A DNA stretch of 64,000 nt, taken from positions 62,001 through 126,000 of the forward strand of contig NZ_JBBMER010000006.1 of NCBI RefSeq assembly GCF_040096455.1, in the 5' to 3' direction. The notes below the pieces were generated by a model. It saw only the letters and a list, made by a program, of their open reading frames with translations, was not told where the DNA came from and did no database searches. Source of the DNA: Lachnospira rogosae. GTDB lineage: Bacteria > Bacillota > Clostridia > Lachnospirales > Lachnospiraceae. The number at the start of each line of letters is the position of its first letter. Position 1 is the stretch's first letter. The position numbers and the translations under genes were made by a program. Of this stretch, positions 1 to 8,362 are shown piece after piece.

Positions 1-60
1 CGAAAAGCCGGCGTGCATGGCGAAGAAGGCATTGTGCACGGCGAAGAAGCGAATAAATAG
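1..60 (+). CDS. C-terminal end of an unidentified protein (partial)
   Basis: An open frame runs from the first base to TAG at 58-60 and encodes 19 residues. It is charged and contains a short repeat (HGEEG, then HGEEA). The stop lies 31 nt before the start of the thioredoxin-reductase-like gene, so the two could share a transcript. Too little is visible to assign a family. Confidence 0.35.
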   Translation, partial: RKAGVHGEEGIVHGEEANK

Positions 61-91
61 TGGTTCAGTGCGATAGGAATGGAGATTTATT

Positions 92-1003
92 ATGAGTAAT
101 CTAACGGATATTTCAGATGTTATTATTATAGGAAGTGGTCCGGCAGGACTATCTGCTGCTATATATGTTGTCAGGGCTGGATTATCAGTTACTGTTATAG
201 AGAAAGAATTTATGGGAACAGGACAGATAGCTGACAGCAGTAAGGTAGACAATTATCTTGGTATTCCAGCAATAAGCGGTTATGACCTGGGTGAAAGTTT
301 CAGGGAACACGCACTTTCGCTTGGAGTAACAATAGAAGATAATAATGTTACCAGACTTACCACTGTTGATGACATATGGGAATTAGAGTTATCAGACGGA
401 AGCACTAAGAAAGCCCAATGCGTAATATATGCGGCTGGCTGTAGCCATAAAAAGTTACAGGCAGAGAATGAAGAACAGTATACAGGCAAAGGAATATCAT
501 ATTGTGCCGTATGTGACGGAGCATTTTATAAGGATAAAGATGTCGCAGTAGTAGGTGGCGGTGACACAGCACTTTCTGATGCACTTTATCTTTCAGATAT
601 ATGTGCCAACGTATATATTATACACAGAAGGGAAGAATTCCGTGGAGCGGCTTCACTTCTTGCAAAGTTAAAGGAACGTACGAATGTGCACATATGCACT
701 AACAGAACAGTAAAGAAAGTGGAAGGCAGTAATAATCTTGAGAGGATAATACTTGATAATGATACAGGCATTGACGTTAATGGATTATTTGTTGCCGTTG
801 GAATGAGCCCACAGACAGAGCTTCTTAAGGGTATTGCAGAACTTGATAATTCAGGATATGTAATAGCAGGTGAAGATTGTGTTACATCAGCCAGAGGTTT
901 ATTCGTGGCAGGTGATGTCAGAACGAAAATATTAAGACAAGTAATAACAGCCGCAGCAGATGGTGCTATGGCAGCAACACAGGCAGTACAGTACCTTAGA
1001 TAA
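92..1003 (+). CDS. trxB: Thioredoxin-disulfide reductase-like flavoprotein
   Basis: This cytoplasmic FAD/NADPH enzyme would reduce thioredoxin or a related redoxin. The 303 residues match the usual length of low-molecular-weight TrxR. Visible motifs are the FAD-binding GSGPAG (14-19), the redox-active CAVC (138-141), the NADPH-domain GGGDTA (155-160), the NADPH-phosphate motif HRREEFR (177-183) and the C-terminal FVAGDV FAD signature. The Glu that normally follows the GGGDTA-type motif is Asp here, a mild deviation. A GGAG-type ribosome binding site precedes the ATG. A TrxR-like flavoprotein with another redoxin partner cannot be excluded. Confidence 0.85.
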   Translation: MSNLTDISDVIIIGSGPAGLSAAIYVVRAGLSVTVIEKEFMGTGQIADSSKVDNYLGIPAISGYDLGESFREHALSLGVTIEDNNVTRLTTVDDIWELELSDGSTKKAQCVIYAAGCSHKKLQAENEEQYTGKGISYCAVCDGAFYKDKDVAVVGGGDTALSDALYLSDICANVYIIHRREEFRGAASLLAKLKERTNVHICTNRTVKKVEGSNNLERIILDNDTGIDVNGLFVAVGMSPQTELLKGIAELDNSGYVIAGEDCVTSARGLFVAGDVRTKILRQVITAAADGAMAATQAVQYLR

Positions 1004-1034
1004 AAGGTATGTACTGCCTGCTGGCATTTTCATA
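981..1034 (+). terminator. Hairpin over the trxB stop codon
   Basis: An imperfect stem pairs 981-997 with 1004-1019. It overlaps the stop codon and is followed by only a weak T-rich stretch (CATTTTC). It could act as a terminator or as an mRNA 3'-end stabiliser. Confidence 0.45.
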
Positions 1035-1110
1035 TAAGTATAGTTTAGCTGTGTATATTTATATAATATGTATTTATTATATATTTATTGTATCTATTAT
1101 ATCTAGTTAT

Positions 1111-2019
1111 TTAGTGCGTTATAGCTTCATATATATAATCAAGAACCTTTATGTTATCTTTTTCGTGTAAAATGTCGTGGCGCATATTATTAAATATCAC
1201 GATATCTTTTATATTAAATCCCTGTTTAGTCATTAAATTTACGGTAGTTTTAATATTTTTTCCATACTCACTTACAGCATCATCACTGCCGCTAAGAATA
1301 TATACAGGTGCCAAGCTTGCTGTCTTAGCCTTTTTAGATACACAGTTAATCATTCCTGATAATAGTTCATACATAAGGCTTGCTGTAATCTGTGCTGGAA
1401 TATGAGGGTCGTTAAGATATTTATCACGTTCTTCTTCATTATAGAGAAGCCAGTCTGCACGCGATGTAGCATTTTTAATCTTATTATTGTACATTCCAAA
1501 TGCAATGAACTGTATAAGCGGACTGCAATTCTGTCCGTTAGCCTGCATACAGGCGTGGTCGATATAACTTCTTATTGCTTTGAGAATAAAACGTGGCTGA
1601 GAACCAGTTCCGATAAGGAAACATCCGTCAATCTTAGTCCTTAAGTGAGGAGATAAAAGCATATCCCTTACGATGAATGAGCCCATAGAGAAACCAACAA
1701 TATAATAAGGAAGTTTAGGGTAGCGTTTCTTCATTTCGGTGTAGCAGGTATGAACGTCTTTAACCACATATTCCCAGCTTCCTTTCTTGCCAAGATATGC
1801 TTTCCTGCTGCCATTCTGTAGTGAGTGGCCGTGTCCTATAATGTCAATACCGCATACAACGTATCCTTTGCTTGTAAAATACTGGGCAACTTTGTCATAT
1901 CTTCCCATATATTCTGTTATTCCGTGTACAAGCTGTATTACGCCGATTGGTTTGCTTTCAGCTTTCCATACAGCTGCCTGTATAGTTGTCTTATTATCCG
2001 ATGATTTAAAATTAAACAT
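1111..2019 (-). CDS. Alpha/beta hydrolase (lysophospholipase / serine aminopeptidase S33 type)
   Basis: This 302-residue cytoplasmic hydrolase resembles monoglyceride lipase or lysophospholipase. It has the oxyanion HG pair at 32-33, the GHGHS motif at 62-66 and the nucleophile elbow GFSMG with Ser111. A late Asp (SGSDDAV) and His (MRHDILH) complete the catalytic triad. A TTG four codons upstream keeps the frame open, but the GAGGT ribosome binding site sits correctly for the ATG at 2019. It is transcribed towards trxB and stands alone. Its substrate cannot be read from sequence. Confidence 0.82.
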   Translation of the reverse strand: MFNFKSSDNKTTIQAAVWKAESKPIGVIQLVHGITEYMGRYDKVAQYFTSKGYVVCGIDIIGHGHSLQNGSRKAYLGKKGSWEYVVKDVHTCYTEMKKRYPKLPYYIVGFSMGSFIVRDMLLSPHLRTKIDGCFLIGTGSQPRFILKAIRSYIDHACMQANGQNCSPLIQFIAFGMYNNKIKNATSRADWLLYNEEERDKYLNDPHIPAQITASLMYELLSGMINCVSKKAKTASLAPVYILSGSDDAVSEYGKNIKTTVNLMTKQGFNIKDIVIFNNMRHDILHEKDNIKVLDYIYEAITH

Positions 2020-2128
2020 ATATAACCTCAATTCTTAGCCAGTAGGCCTTTGGTACTAAAAAGCATTATACGACAAAATATTTAATAAAACTACATAAAA
2101 ATTGCTAATTAAAACATATAATTATTTA

Positions 2129-2157
2129 TTGAAAAAGAATAATAAATGTGTTATAGT
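2129..2157 (+). promoter_or_regulatory. Sigma-A promoter of the MATE gene
   Basis: TTGAAA (2129-2134) and TATAGT (2152-2157) are separated by 17 nt. Transcription would begin near 2164, after an upstream in-frame ATG at 2146. This supports the start at 2215. Confidence 0.6.
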
Positions 2158-2214
2158 CAGTATCCGTCTGAATGGCTTGATTTGCTTAATAAAATAAAGA
2201 ATATCGAGGTATAT

Positions 2215-3576
2215 ATGGGTAACGATAATACAAAAGCACTAAGCGGTATGGATATGACTACAGGTTCGATACCGGTTAAAATACTAAAGTTCAGTATTCC
2301 ACTTATGCTGGCACAGATTTTGGAAGTTCTGTTTAATATGTCAGATGTGGCAGTTGTTGGTAAATTTTCAAGTTACGAGGCACTTGGAGCAGTTGGCTCT
2401 ACATCATTGCTTGTAACATTATTTACAGGATTTCTTATAGGTATGGGATGTGGTGTCAATGTAAGAGTTGCACAGCAGCTTGGTGCAGGTCAGAAAGAAA
2501 ATGTACGAAAGACTATTCATACATCATTTCTTCTCTGTCTTATTGTAGGACTTACAGCACTGGTTCTTTGTATATTGGGTGCTGAATTCTTCCTGTCACT
2601 TATGAATACTAAAACAGAGCTTATAGATGGGGCGGTGCTTTATTTTAGAATATACGCACTTGGTATGCCGGCTATGGCTATATATAACTTTGGTAATGCG
2701 GTTATGAGTGCGAGCGGAGATACTAAGAAGCCTCTTATATATCTTACGTTTGCAGGCGTTGTGAATGTATGCCTTAACCTTATACTTGTTATAGGGATAG
2801 GTATGGCTGAGGATGGTGTCGCATTTGCTAGTATAACAGCCCAGTACATATCAGCAATACTTGTAGTGGTTAATCTGTTAAGAAGAAGTGACACAGACAG
2901 ATGCCGGTTAAGAGTAAGAGAATTAAAGCTTTATCCGGGTGTGCCAAAGGTAATACTTATGCTTGGAATTCCAGCAGGTATCCAGAATGCTATATTTGCT
3001 ATGGCTAATCTATTTATCCAGACAGGTGTTAATTCATTCAGTGCGGTTATGGTGTCAGGAAATGCCGCCGCCGCTAATGCAGATATGCTTATATATAATG
3101 TTATGATGGCTTTTTATACTGCGTGCTCAAGCTTTATGGGACAGAATATGGGAGCTTGTAACAAGAAACGAATGTTAAAAAGCTACCTTATAAGTATGGC
3201 TTATGCTTTCTTAGCGGCGGCGATACTTGGAGGACTTCTTATAATATTTGGAAGACAGTTCCTGTCATTATTTACAAGTGAGCCAGAAGTTATAGATGCA
3301 GGTATGCAGAGGATTATGATTATGGGCTTATCGTATGCTGTATCCTCATTTATGGATTGTACGATAGCGGCATCAAGAGGACTTGGCAAGACTATAGTTC
3401 CAACAATAGTGGTTATTATAGGTTCGTGTGTGTTCAGAGTAGCATGGGTGTATACAATATTTGCACATTTCCACACTATACCATCATTGTTCCTGTTATA
3501 TCCATGTTCGTGGATAATTACAGCTGCCGCAGAGATAACCTATTTCGTGCATATATTTAAGAAAGTGACATTTTAA
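2215..3576 (+). CDS. MATE family multidrug / toxin efflux protein
   Basis: This integral membrane antiporter of the MATE family would export drugs or metabolites using Na+ or H+. It is 453 residues, the family norm, with about 12 hydrophobic segments in two repeated halves. The N-terminal half carries the family features SIPLMLAQILEVLFNMSD and VGKFSSYEALGAVG. The frame is open from 2146, but a GAGG ribosome binding site lies just before the ATG at 2215 and the likely promoter -10 is at 2152-2157. The substrate is unknown. Confidence 0.87.
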   Translation: MGNDNTKALSGMDMTTGSIPVKILKFSIPLMLAQILEVLFNMSDVAVVGKFSSYEALGAVGSTSLLVTLFTGFLIGMGCGVNVRVAQQLGAGQKENVRKTIHTSFLLCLIVGLTALVLCILGAEFFLSLMNTKTELIDGAVLYFRIYALGMPAMAIYNFGNAVMSASGDTKKPLIYLTFAGVVNVCLNLILVIGIGMAEDGVAFASITAQYISAILVVVNLLRRSDTDRCRLRVRELKLYPGVPKVILMLGIPAGIQNAIFAMANLFIQTGVNSFSAVMVSGNAAAANADMLIYNVMMAFYTACSSFMGQNMGACNKKRMLKSYLISMAYAFLAAAILGGLLIIFGRQFLSLFTSEPEVIDAGMQRIMIMGLSYAVSSFMDCTIAASRGLGKTIVPTIVVIIGSCVFRVAWVYTIFAHFHTIPSLFLLYPCSWIITAAAEITYFVHIFKKVTF

Positions 3577-3707
3577 GGATAGTTACATTATGATTGCCAC
3601 ATAATATGTGTTAATAATATCTATATTCAGGTTCATCATCTGTAAGTTATAGCAATAACAATGCAGGACAGATTCGTTTCTTTGTTGCTGACAGCAAGGA
3701 TTCGTTA

Positions 3708-5795
3708 ATGGATACTGAAAAAGTAACTAACAAGTATGGCAGCTATACAGATTATGACTGCTATAATGTATTCAATGATGATGTAGTAAATGGTATTATT
3801 TCAAATAATAATGGTTATACATATTATAGCAGTGCATACTATGCAGGTGATAAGATTAGCTTATCAAAAGAAGCAGCAGAAAAGCTTATATCAGCAAGAC
3901 GTAGAATTTCTGTGACAGCTTTTGATAAAGCTAGTAAGATATCTGGAATGACTGTTGAATTCGATGGCTATTTCCTTAATAATGAAGCTGTTTCTGTAGA
4001 TATACCTAAGATTACATTAAGTAAAGATGCAAGCACATTATCAACTACATTTGCAGGCGGAACACCTGAATATGTATATAAGGTAGGAACTATACCATCA
4101 ATTAAGGGCGTAAGCTTTAGAAGCACATTTTACAATTCAGGTGATGGAAGATTTAACGTATATGCTGTAGATGATGGAAGCTGTATTCCAGTGGTACAGA
4201 GAACATACGGATATACAAGGAACTTTACAGAAAGTGATTCTAATAGTGAATACTTCACAATATCTTTAGATAATGATAACTTTATAAAGACTGCAACAGT
4301 ATCAGGTGGAGATTATGATGGTACAGAATATTCATATATTGCTAATCCTGATGTTCAGACAATAAAGAATATCGTTAAATACAATGCTAAGAAAAATATA
4401 TCATCATCAATTAATGTATGCACAGATAAGGTTACATTTGATGCTGAGACAATTAATATGATTAAGAATGCTGAGGATGCAGGCATAACAGTTAACTTCT
4501 ATGATTCTAACATCGGAAGAAGTGCAGGTTCAGCTACAACTTCAACATACAAGCTTGAAAATGTTGAAGCTAAGGATGTTACTATAGAAAGACCAGCAGT
4601 TGAAATTACATCAAACAATGCTGATTTTGAAAAGGTTATGGATCCAACATTAGCAGTAAGATATGTATCAGCAAGCAGTGCATTAGCAGATGGATTTACA
4701 TATAGATTTACTGATCCAACTGTATTAAATGCTAAGTTTGATAATGAACAGACTTATGTAAAGCTTTCATTAGTAGATGGTAAATTAGTGAGAAGCGGAT
4801 CTTTAGTTCCAAGCAGAACTATCGTTGTAGAAAAGAATACATATGCTTTAGTTCGCTCGGCAGATTACTCAACACCAGGTGATACACCAAGTACACCTAG
4901 TGACACACCAAGTACACCTAGTGACACACCAAGCGAACCAGAACAGCCAAGTGAGCCAGAGCAGCCAAGCCAGCCAGAACATCCTGCTCAGCCAGAGCAG
5001 CCATCTGATAATGGCGATACAACAGGCAAGAATGTTGAAGCAGAAGTTATCTCTGCGGATAAGCTTACTAATGTAGAAAATGTAAACAACGAACTTACAG
5101 AGCGTTTAACTAATTCATCTCTTTCAGAGGTAAGCATTGTAAGTGCCAAAGCAGCTCCTACACTCAGCTCTAATGTATTCTCTAAGATGAAGGAAAACCA
5201 GAAAGACATTACAGTTGGTGTAACAGATGAGAATAACAGACTCCAGTATCAGTGGAAGTTCAACAGTGATACAATTACACAGCCAGATATGGATATTGAT
5301 TTAACAATTTCATTCGATACAGATAGAGAAAATGAGGTTAAGGAAATTACAGGACGTGATGATCTTATGTATCTTTCATTCAGTCATCACGGAGCATTAC
5401 CTGGACCAGCTACAATCAAGACATATGTTGGTAACAAATATAAGGATGGAGATATAGTATACCTCTACTACTTCAATGAAGAACAGAACAGAGTTGAATC
5501 AGTAGGCGGTGTTAATAAGGGGCTCGTTGTTAAGGACGGATATGTTGAGTATACAATTACCCACTGCTCATTATACTTCTTATCACAGGATACAGCAGAA
5601 GTAATAAAGGCTGTTGACCCGGATACAGCAGATAATAATGGACAGGTAGCAGATGTGGCTGATACAGCAAAGGATTCAGCTGCAACAGGAGATACAACAA
5701 GAGTATTCTTATATGTTCTTGAAACATTAATGGCTGCAGTATTAGTTGCAGGACTTGTAGTTGCTGATGTGAAGAAGAACAGAATTAACAGGTAA
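3708..5795 (+). CDS. Surface protein with Pro-rich linker and C-terminal anchor, 5'-truncated
   Basis: The 695-residue product has a beta-rich, Asn/Ser/Thr-rich N-terminal half, a Pro-Ser-Thr/Glu repeat linker (about 390-430), a second globular part and a C-terminal tail. The tail has ATGDTT, one hydrophobic helix and a basic end, like a degenerate sortase-sorting signal of the (P)xTGD type. No signal peptide is present. Coding-like frame continues upstream from 3708 to 3618 without any ATG, GTG or TTG and then meets two stops. This indicates that the original 5' end, with its signal peptide, was lost. An AAGGA sits before the ATG by chance or as a rescue start. It is probably a surface-protein remnant; its function is unknown. 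Confidence 0.6.
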   Translation: MDTEKVTNKYGSYTDYDCYNVFNDDVVNGIISNNNGYTYYSSAYYAGDKISLSKEAAEKLISARRRISVTAFDKASKISGMTVEFDGYFLNNEAVSVDIPKITLSKDASTLSTTFAGGTPEYVYKVGTIPSIKGVSFRSTFYNSGDGRFNVYAVDDGSCIPVVQRTYGYTRNFTESDSNSEYFTISLDNDNFIKTATVSGGDYDGTEYSYIANPDVQTIKNIVKYNAKKNISSSINVCTDKVTFDAETINMIKNAEDAGITVNFYDSNIGRSAGSATTSTYKLENVEAKDVTIERPAVEITSNNADFEKVMDPTLAVRYVSASSALADGFTYRFTDPTVLNAKFDNEQTYVKLSLVDGKLVRSGSLVPSRTIVVEKNTYALVRSADYSTPGDTPSTPSDTPSTPSDTPSEPEQPSEPEQPSQPEHPAQPEQPSDNGDTTGKNVEAEVISADKLTNVENVNNELTERLTNSSLSEVSIVSAKAAPTLSSNVFSKMKENQKDITVGVTDENNRLQYQWKFNSDTITQPDMDIDLTISFDTDRENEVKEITGRDDLMYLSFSHHGALPGPATIKTYVGNKYKDGDIVYLYYFNEEQNRVESVGGVNKGLVVKDGYVEYTITHCSLYFLSQDTAEVIKAVDPDTADNNGQVADVADTAKDSAATGDTTRVFLYVLETLMAAVLVAGLVVADVKKNRINR
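4881..4998 (+). repeat. 21-bp and shorter in-frame tandem repeats (Pro-rich linker)
   Basis: Two near-identical 21-bp units (4881-4901 and 4902-4922) encode TPSTPSD-type repeats. They grade into EPEQPS-type units up to about 4998. Slippage between units would change the linker length without breaking the frame. Confidence 0.75.
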
Positions 5796-5814
5796 TTAAA
5801 CAGCTATAACATAA

Positions 5815-5862
5815 AACAGCCGTTATAATGATAGATTAAATAGCTATCATTAACCGGCTGTT
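5815..5862. terminator. Bidirectional hairpin between convergent genes
   Basis: AACAGCC (5815-5821) pairs with GGCTGTT (5856-5862), and the inner ATGATAG/CTATCAT arms also pair. It lies between the surface-protein gene and the convergent flavodiiron gene and can end both transcripts. Confidence 0.6.
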
Positions 5863-5881
5863 ATTATATTAGCATCATATA

Positions 5882-7045
5882 TTACTTAATGGCTTCTGCC
5901 AGCTTGTACATATTGGCAATATCTTCATCTTTCATAGTAGATTTGATAGTTACTGTATCGCCACATATAGTTATGTTCTTCATTCCTTCAAATGCTGTCT
6001 TAATACATTTGCCGGCAGTAGGTGCCCACGAGCCATTTTCGATGATTCCGACTTTACGGTTCTGATAAGCTTTGTGGGAAAGACGGTTAAGGAAGTCTTC
6101 CATAGGTGGGAATACACCACCATCATAAGATGCTGCAGCAACAATAAGCCTGCTGTATCTGAAAGCATCTTCAATAGCTTCTGCCATATCATTTCTTGTA
6201 AGATCAATAAATGCAACTTTGGCAAATCCCTTTTCTTTAAGAATATCAACCATCTTTTCAGCGGCTGTCTTAGTATTGCCATGTATTGAAGCACATGCTA
6301 CAAGTACGCCGTCATCTTCAGGTTCGTAACTGCTCCATGTAAGATATTTTCCAATGTAGAATTCAAGGTTCTCTTTAAGTACAGGACCATGCAGAGGGCA
6401 TATAGTCCTTATATCAAGTGCGGCGGCTTTCTTGAGTAAAGTCTGTACAGGTGCACCATATTTTCCTACTATATTAAAATAGTATCTTCTTGCTTCGCAA
6501 GTCCAGTCATCAGAAGCACTTAATGCACCAAATTTGCCGAAAGCATCAGCAGAGAAGAGTACTTTTTCAGTTGTTTCATATTCAAGCATAACCTCTGGCC
6601 AGTGAACCATAGGAGCCATAATAAATTTCAGGTTGTGAGTTCCTAATGATAATTCCTGTCCCTCTGCAGCTATAATACATTTGTCATCAAGATTATCCAT
6701 AGCAAAGAACTGAGGAAGCATAGCTTTGGCTTTAGCACTAAGTACAAGCTTAGCATCTGGATATTTGTCTGAAAGTGCTTTGATATTAGCGGCGTGGTCA
6801 GGTTCAAGATGTGAGATTACAATGTAATCAACATTTCTTCCGGCAAGAACATTAGAAAGGTTATTAAACCATTCCTCTGACTTTCTTGCATCTATTGTAT
6901 CCATAACGGCTACCTTTTCATCAAGAATCACATATGAATTATAGGAAATGCCGTTAGGAATGATATATTGGCTTTCAAATAAATCCAAAGTAGTATCATC
7001 AGCTCCTATATATTTAATTGATTCAGAAATTGTAACATTACTCAT
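5882..7045 (-). CDS. fprA: FprA-type flavodiiron protein (A-type flavoprotein)
   Basis: This cytoplasmic flavodiiron protein would reduce O2 to water or NO to N2O and so protects anaerobes. The 387 residues comprise a metallo-beta-lactamase-like diiron domain (about 1-240) and a flavodoxin-like FMN domain (about 246-387). Diiron ligands are visible as H79, E81, D83 (in HLEPDH), H148, D167 and H219. The FMN loop is ASIHGNTKTA (252-261). An AAGGAGG ribosome binding site lies at the right distance from the ATG. No rubredoxin gene is nearby, so the electron donor is not evident. Confidence 0.9.
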   Translation of the reverse strand: MSNVTISESIKYIGADDTTLDLFESQYIIPNGISYNSYVILDEKVAVMDTIDARKSEEWFNNLSNVLAGRNVDYIVISHLEPDHAANIKALSDKYPDAKLVLSAKAKAMLPQFFAMDNLDDKCIIAAEGQELSLGTHNLKFIMAPMVHWPEVMLEYETTEKVLFSADAFGKFGALSASDDWTCEARRYYFNIVGKYGAPVQTLLKKAAALDIRTICPLHGPVLKENLEFYIGKYLTWSSYEPEDDGVLVACASIHGNTKTAAEKMVDILKEKGFAKVAFIDLTRNDMAEAIEDAFRYSRLIVAAASYDGGVFPPMEDFLNRLSHKAYQNRKVGIIENGSWAPTAGKCIKTAFEGMKNITICGDTVTIKSTMKDEDIANMYKLAEAIK

Positions 7046-7088
7046 AATTAAATCCTCCTTATTAATGTTTAGTAATACTTGTTAGTTG

Positions 7089-7964
7089 TTAATTATTTAA
7101 TCTATTATTTAGTGTATTAATTAATTCATCTTGAGTATTAATATTTTCATCAGCAAGATTAATACAGGCTGTTGAAATCTCAAAAGGTATCTTATTACTT
7201 TTGAATAGAATATGTTCTGGAATGGCTGCGGCTATAAGATTATTAATTCTATTTTCAAAATCTGTGTACTTAAGATTAGTGTCTAATATAAAGAATAAAT
7301 CTTTGTCGTAGCGAACAAGCATCAATTCGCCATCAGATATATCTTTAAAAGTATGTGTAATTAAATTGTACAGACAGCATACAATTCCATTAGAAGCGAT
7401 ATCACCATATTCGGCTATTGTGTCAGCAAGATTAGTAATCTTTACAAATGCTGCATTAGACTGGTGGTTATTCTCTGCCTTATATAATTCATAAGGAAGA
7501 TGTTCTGAAAGATAAGAACGGTTGTAAGCACCAGTTTCCTCGTCAAGCAGAAGGCTCCTGTTGGCATTTTGTATCAGAGATATTAAAGCGTTGTTAGTAT
7601 TGCCGGCTTCAAGCTGTCGGTAAGTGTATGAGAAATGCTGGACGGTTTCAAGAACAAGCAGGGAGTTATTGACTCTTACTGGCCGCGAAGTGACATGGTA
7701 TACAGTATCATCGCTTACATCAAGTTTGGATTGTATATTACCGGTAAGAAGTGTTCTTGCAGAAGTGCAGTTAATACATTGAAATATACATTTCCAAGAG
7801 TCATAACAGGAAATCGGTGTATCAGATGGTGTAAGACAAGTATCATTAATATCAATAATCTCACATTTGAATGGATTGACAAGTCGCACTACATCATATA
7901 GTGGTGATAGCAGCTCCATTTCTTTCTTTAATTCTTCAAAAGTATATTCAACAATTTCGCTCAT
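7089..7964 (-). CDS. Sensor protein with PAS-like N-terminus and degenerate GGDEF domain
   Basis: This 291-residue cytoplasmic protein has an N-terminal sensor-like region with a Cys cluster (KCIFQCINC, about 58-66) and a C-terminal half related to GGDEF domains. The GGDEF entry motif is visible as DEETGAYNR. The catalytic loop that should read GGDEF is RYDKDLF, so cyclic-di-GMP synthesis is unlikely; a binding or regulatory role is more plausible. It lies 43 nt upstream of fprA on the same strand, perhaps in one operon. The Cys cluster next to an O2/NO reductase could mean redox or metal sensing, which is inference. Confidence 0.6.
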   Translation of the reverse strand: MSEIVEYTFEELKKEMELLSPLYDVVRLVNPFKCEIIDINDTCLTPSDTPISCYDSWKCIFQCINCTSARTLLTGNIQSKLDVSDDTVYHVTSRPVRVNNSLLVLETVQHFSYTYRQLEAGNTNNALISLIQNANRSLLLDEETGAYNRSYLSEHLPYELYKAENNHQSNAAFVKITNLADTIAEYGDIASNGIVCCLYNLITHTFKDISDGELMLVRYDKDLFFILDTNLKYTDFENRINNLIAAAIPEHILFKSNKIPFEISTACINLADENINTQDELINTLNNRLNN

Positions 7965-8362
7965 ACTTAAACCTCGTTTCCTATGTTAAAGTACATAAAG
8001 TAATATATATCATGGTGTGTTATATATATTATTCTGCATAACTTTATCTATGATATAGTGATATGAACAATGTTTTATATAGTTATATTCATATAATATG
8101 GCTGTACATATATAATTATAATAATTGATATGTGATGCAGCAATATAATAATATAACTCCATATGTATAATTGTGTTAATATATCCGTATTCATACATAA
8201 CATAGATTGTATAAATTCTAACACATTTAATTAAACTTGCCAATTGAAAATTTGCATAAATAATAGATGATTAAACAAATTATTCGGCTTTATAGATACA
8301 TTTATTGACATTTAATTATCAAAAATGTACTATCAATATAATAAGCGAAAGGACGTGGGTAT
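7965..8362. other. Divergent intergenic region, very A+T-rich
   Basis: This 398-nt region separates two divergent signalling genes. It contains an A+T hairpin (8002-8010 with 8022-8030, outer arms near 7994-8001 and 8041-8047) and a promoter for the rightward gene. A 77-codon reverse open frame here is Tyr/Ile-rich and looks like chance. Confidence 0.6.
8305..8333 (+). promoter_or_regulatory. Sigma-A-like promoter of the GGDEF-EAL gene
   Basis: TTGACA (8305-8310) and TACTAT (8328-8333) are separated by 17 nt. They lie 30 nt before the ATG, which has an AAGGA ribosome binding site. Confidence 0.55.

Noticed and set aside
4879..5076. Second-frame open frame in the Pro-rich repeat
   Set aside because: It is a by-product of the tandem repeat in another frame.
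8010..8243. 77-codon reverse open frame
   Set aside because: Tyr/Ile-rich translation of A+T-rich intergenic DNA with no ribosome binding site; it spans a promoter and hairpin region.
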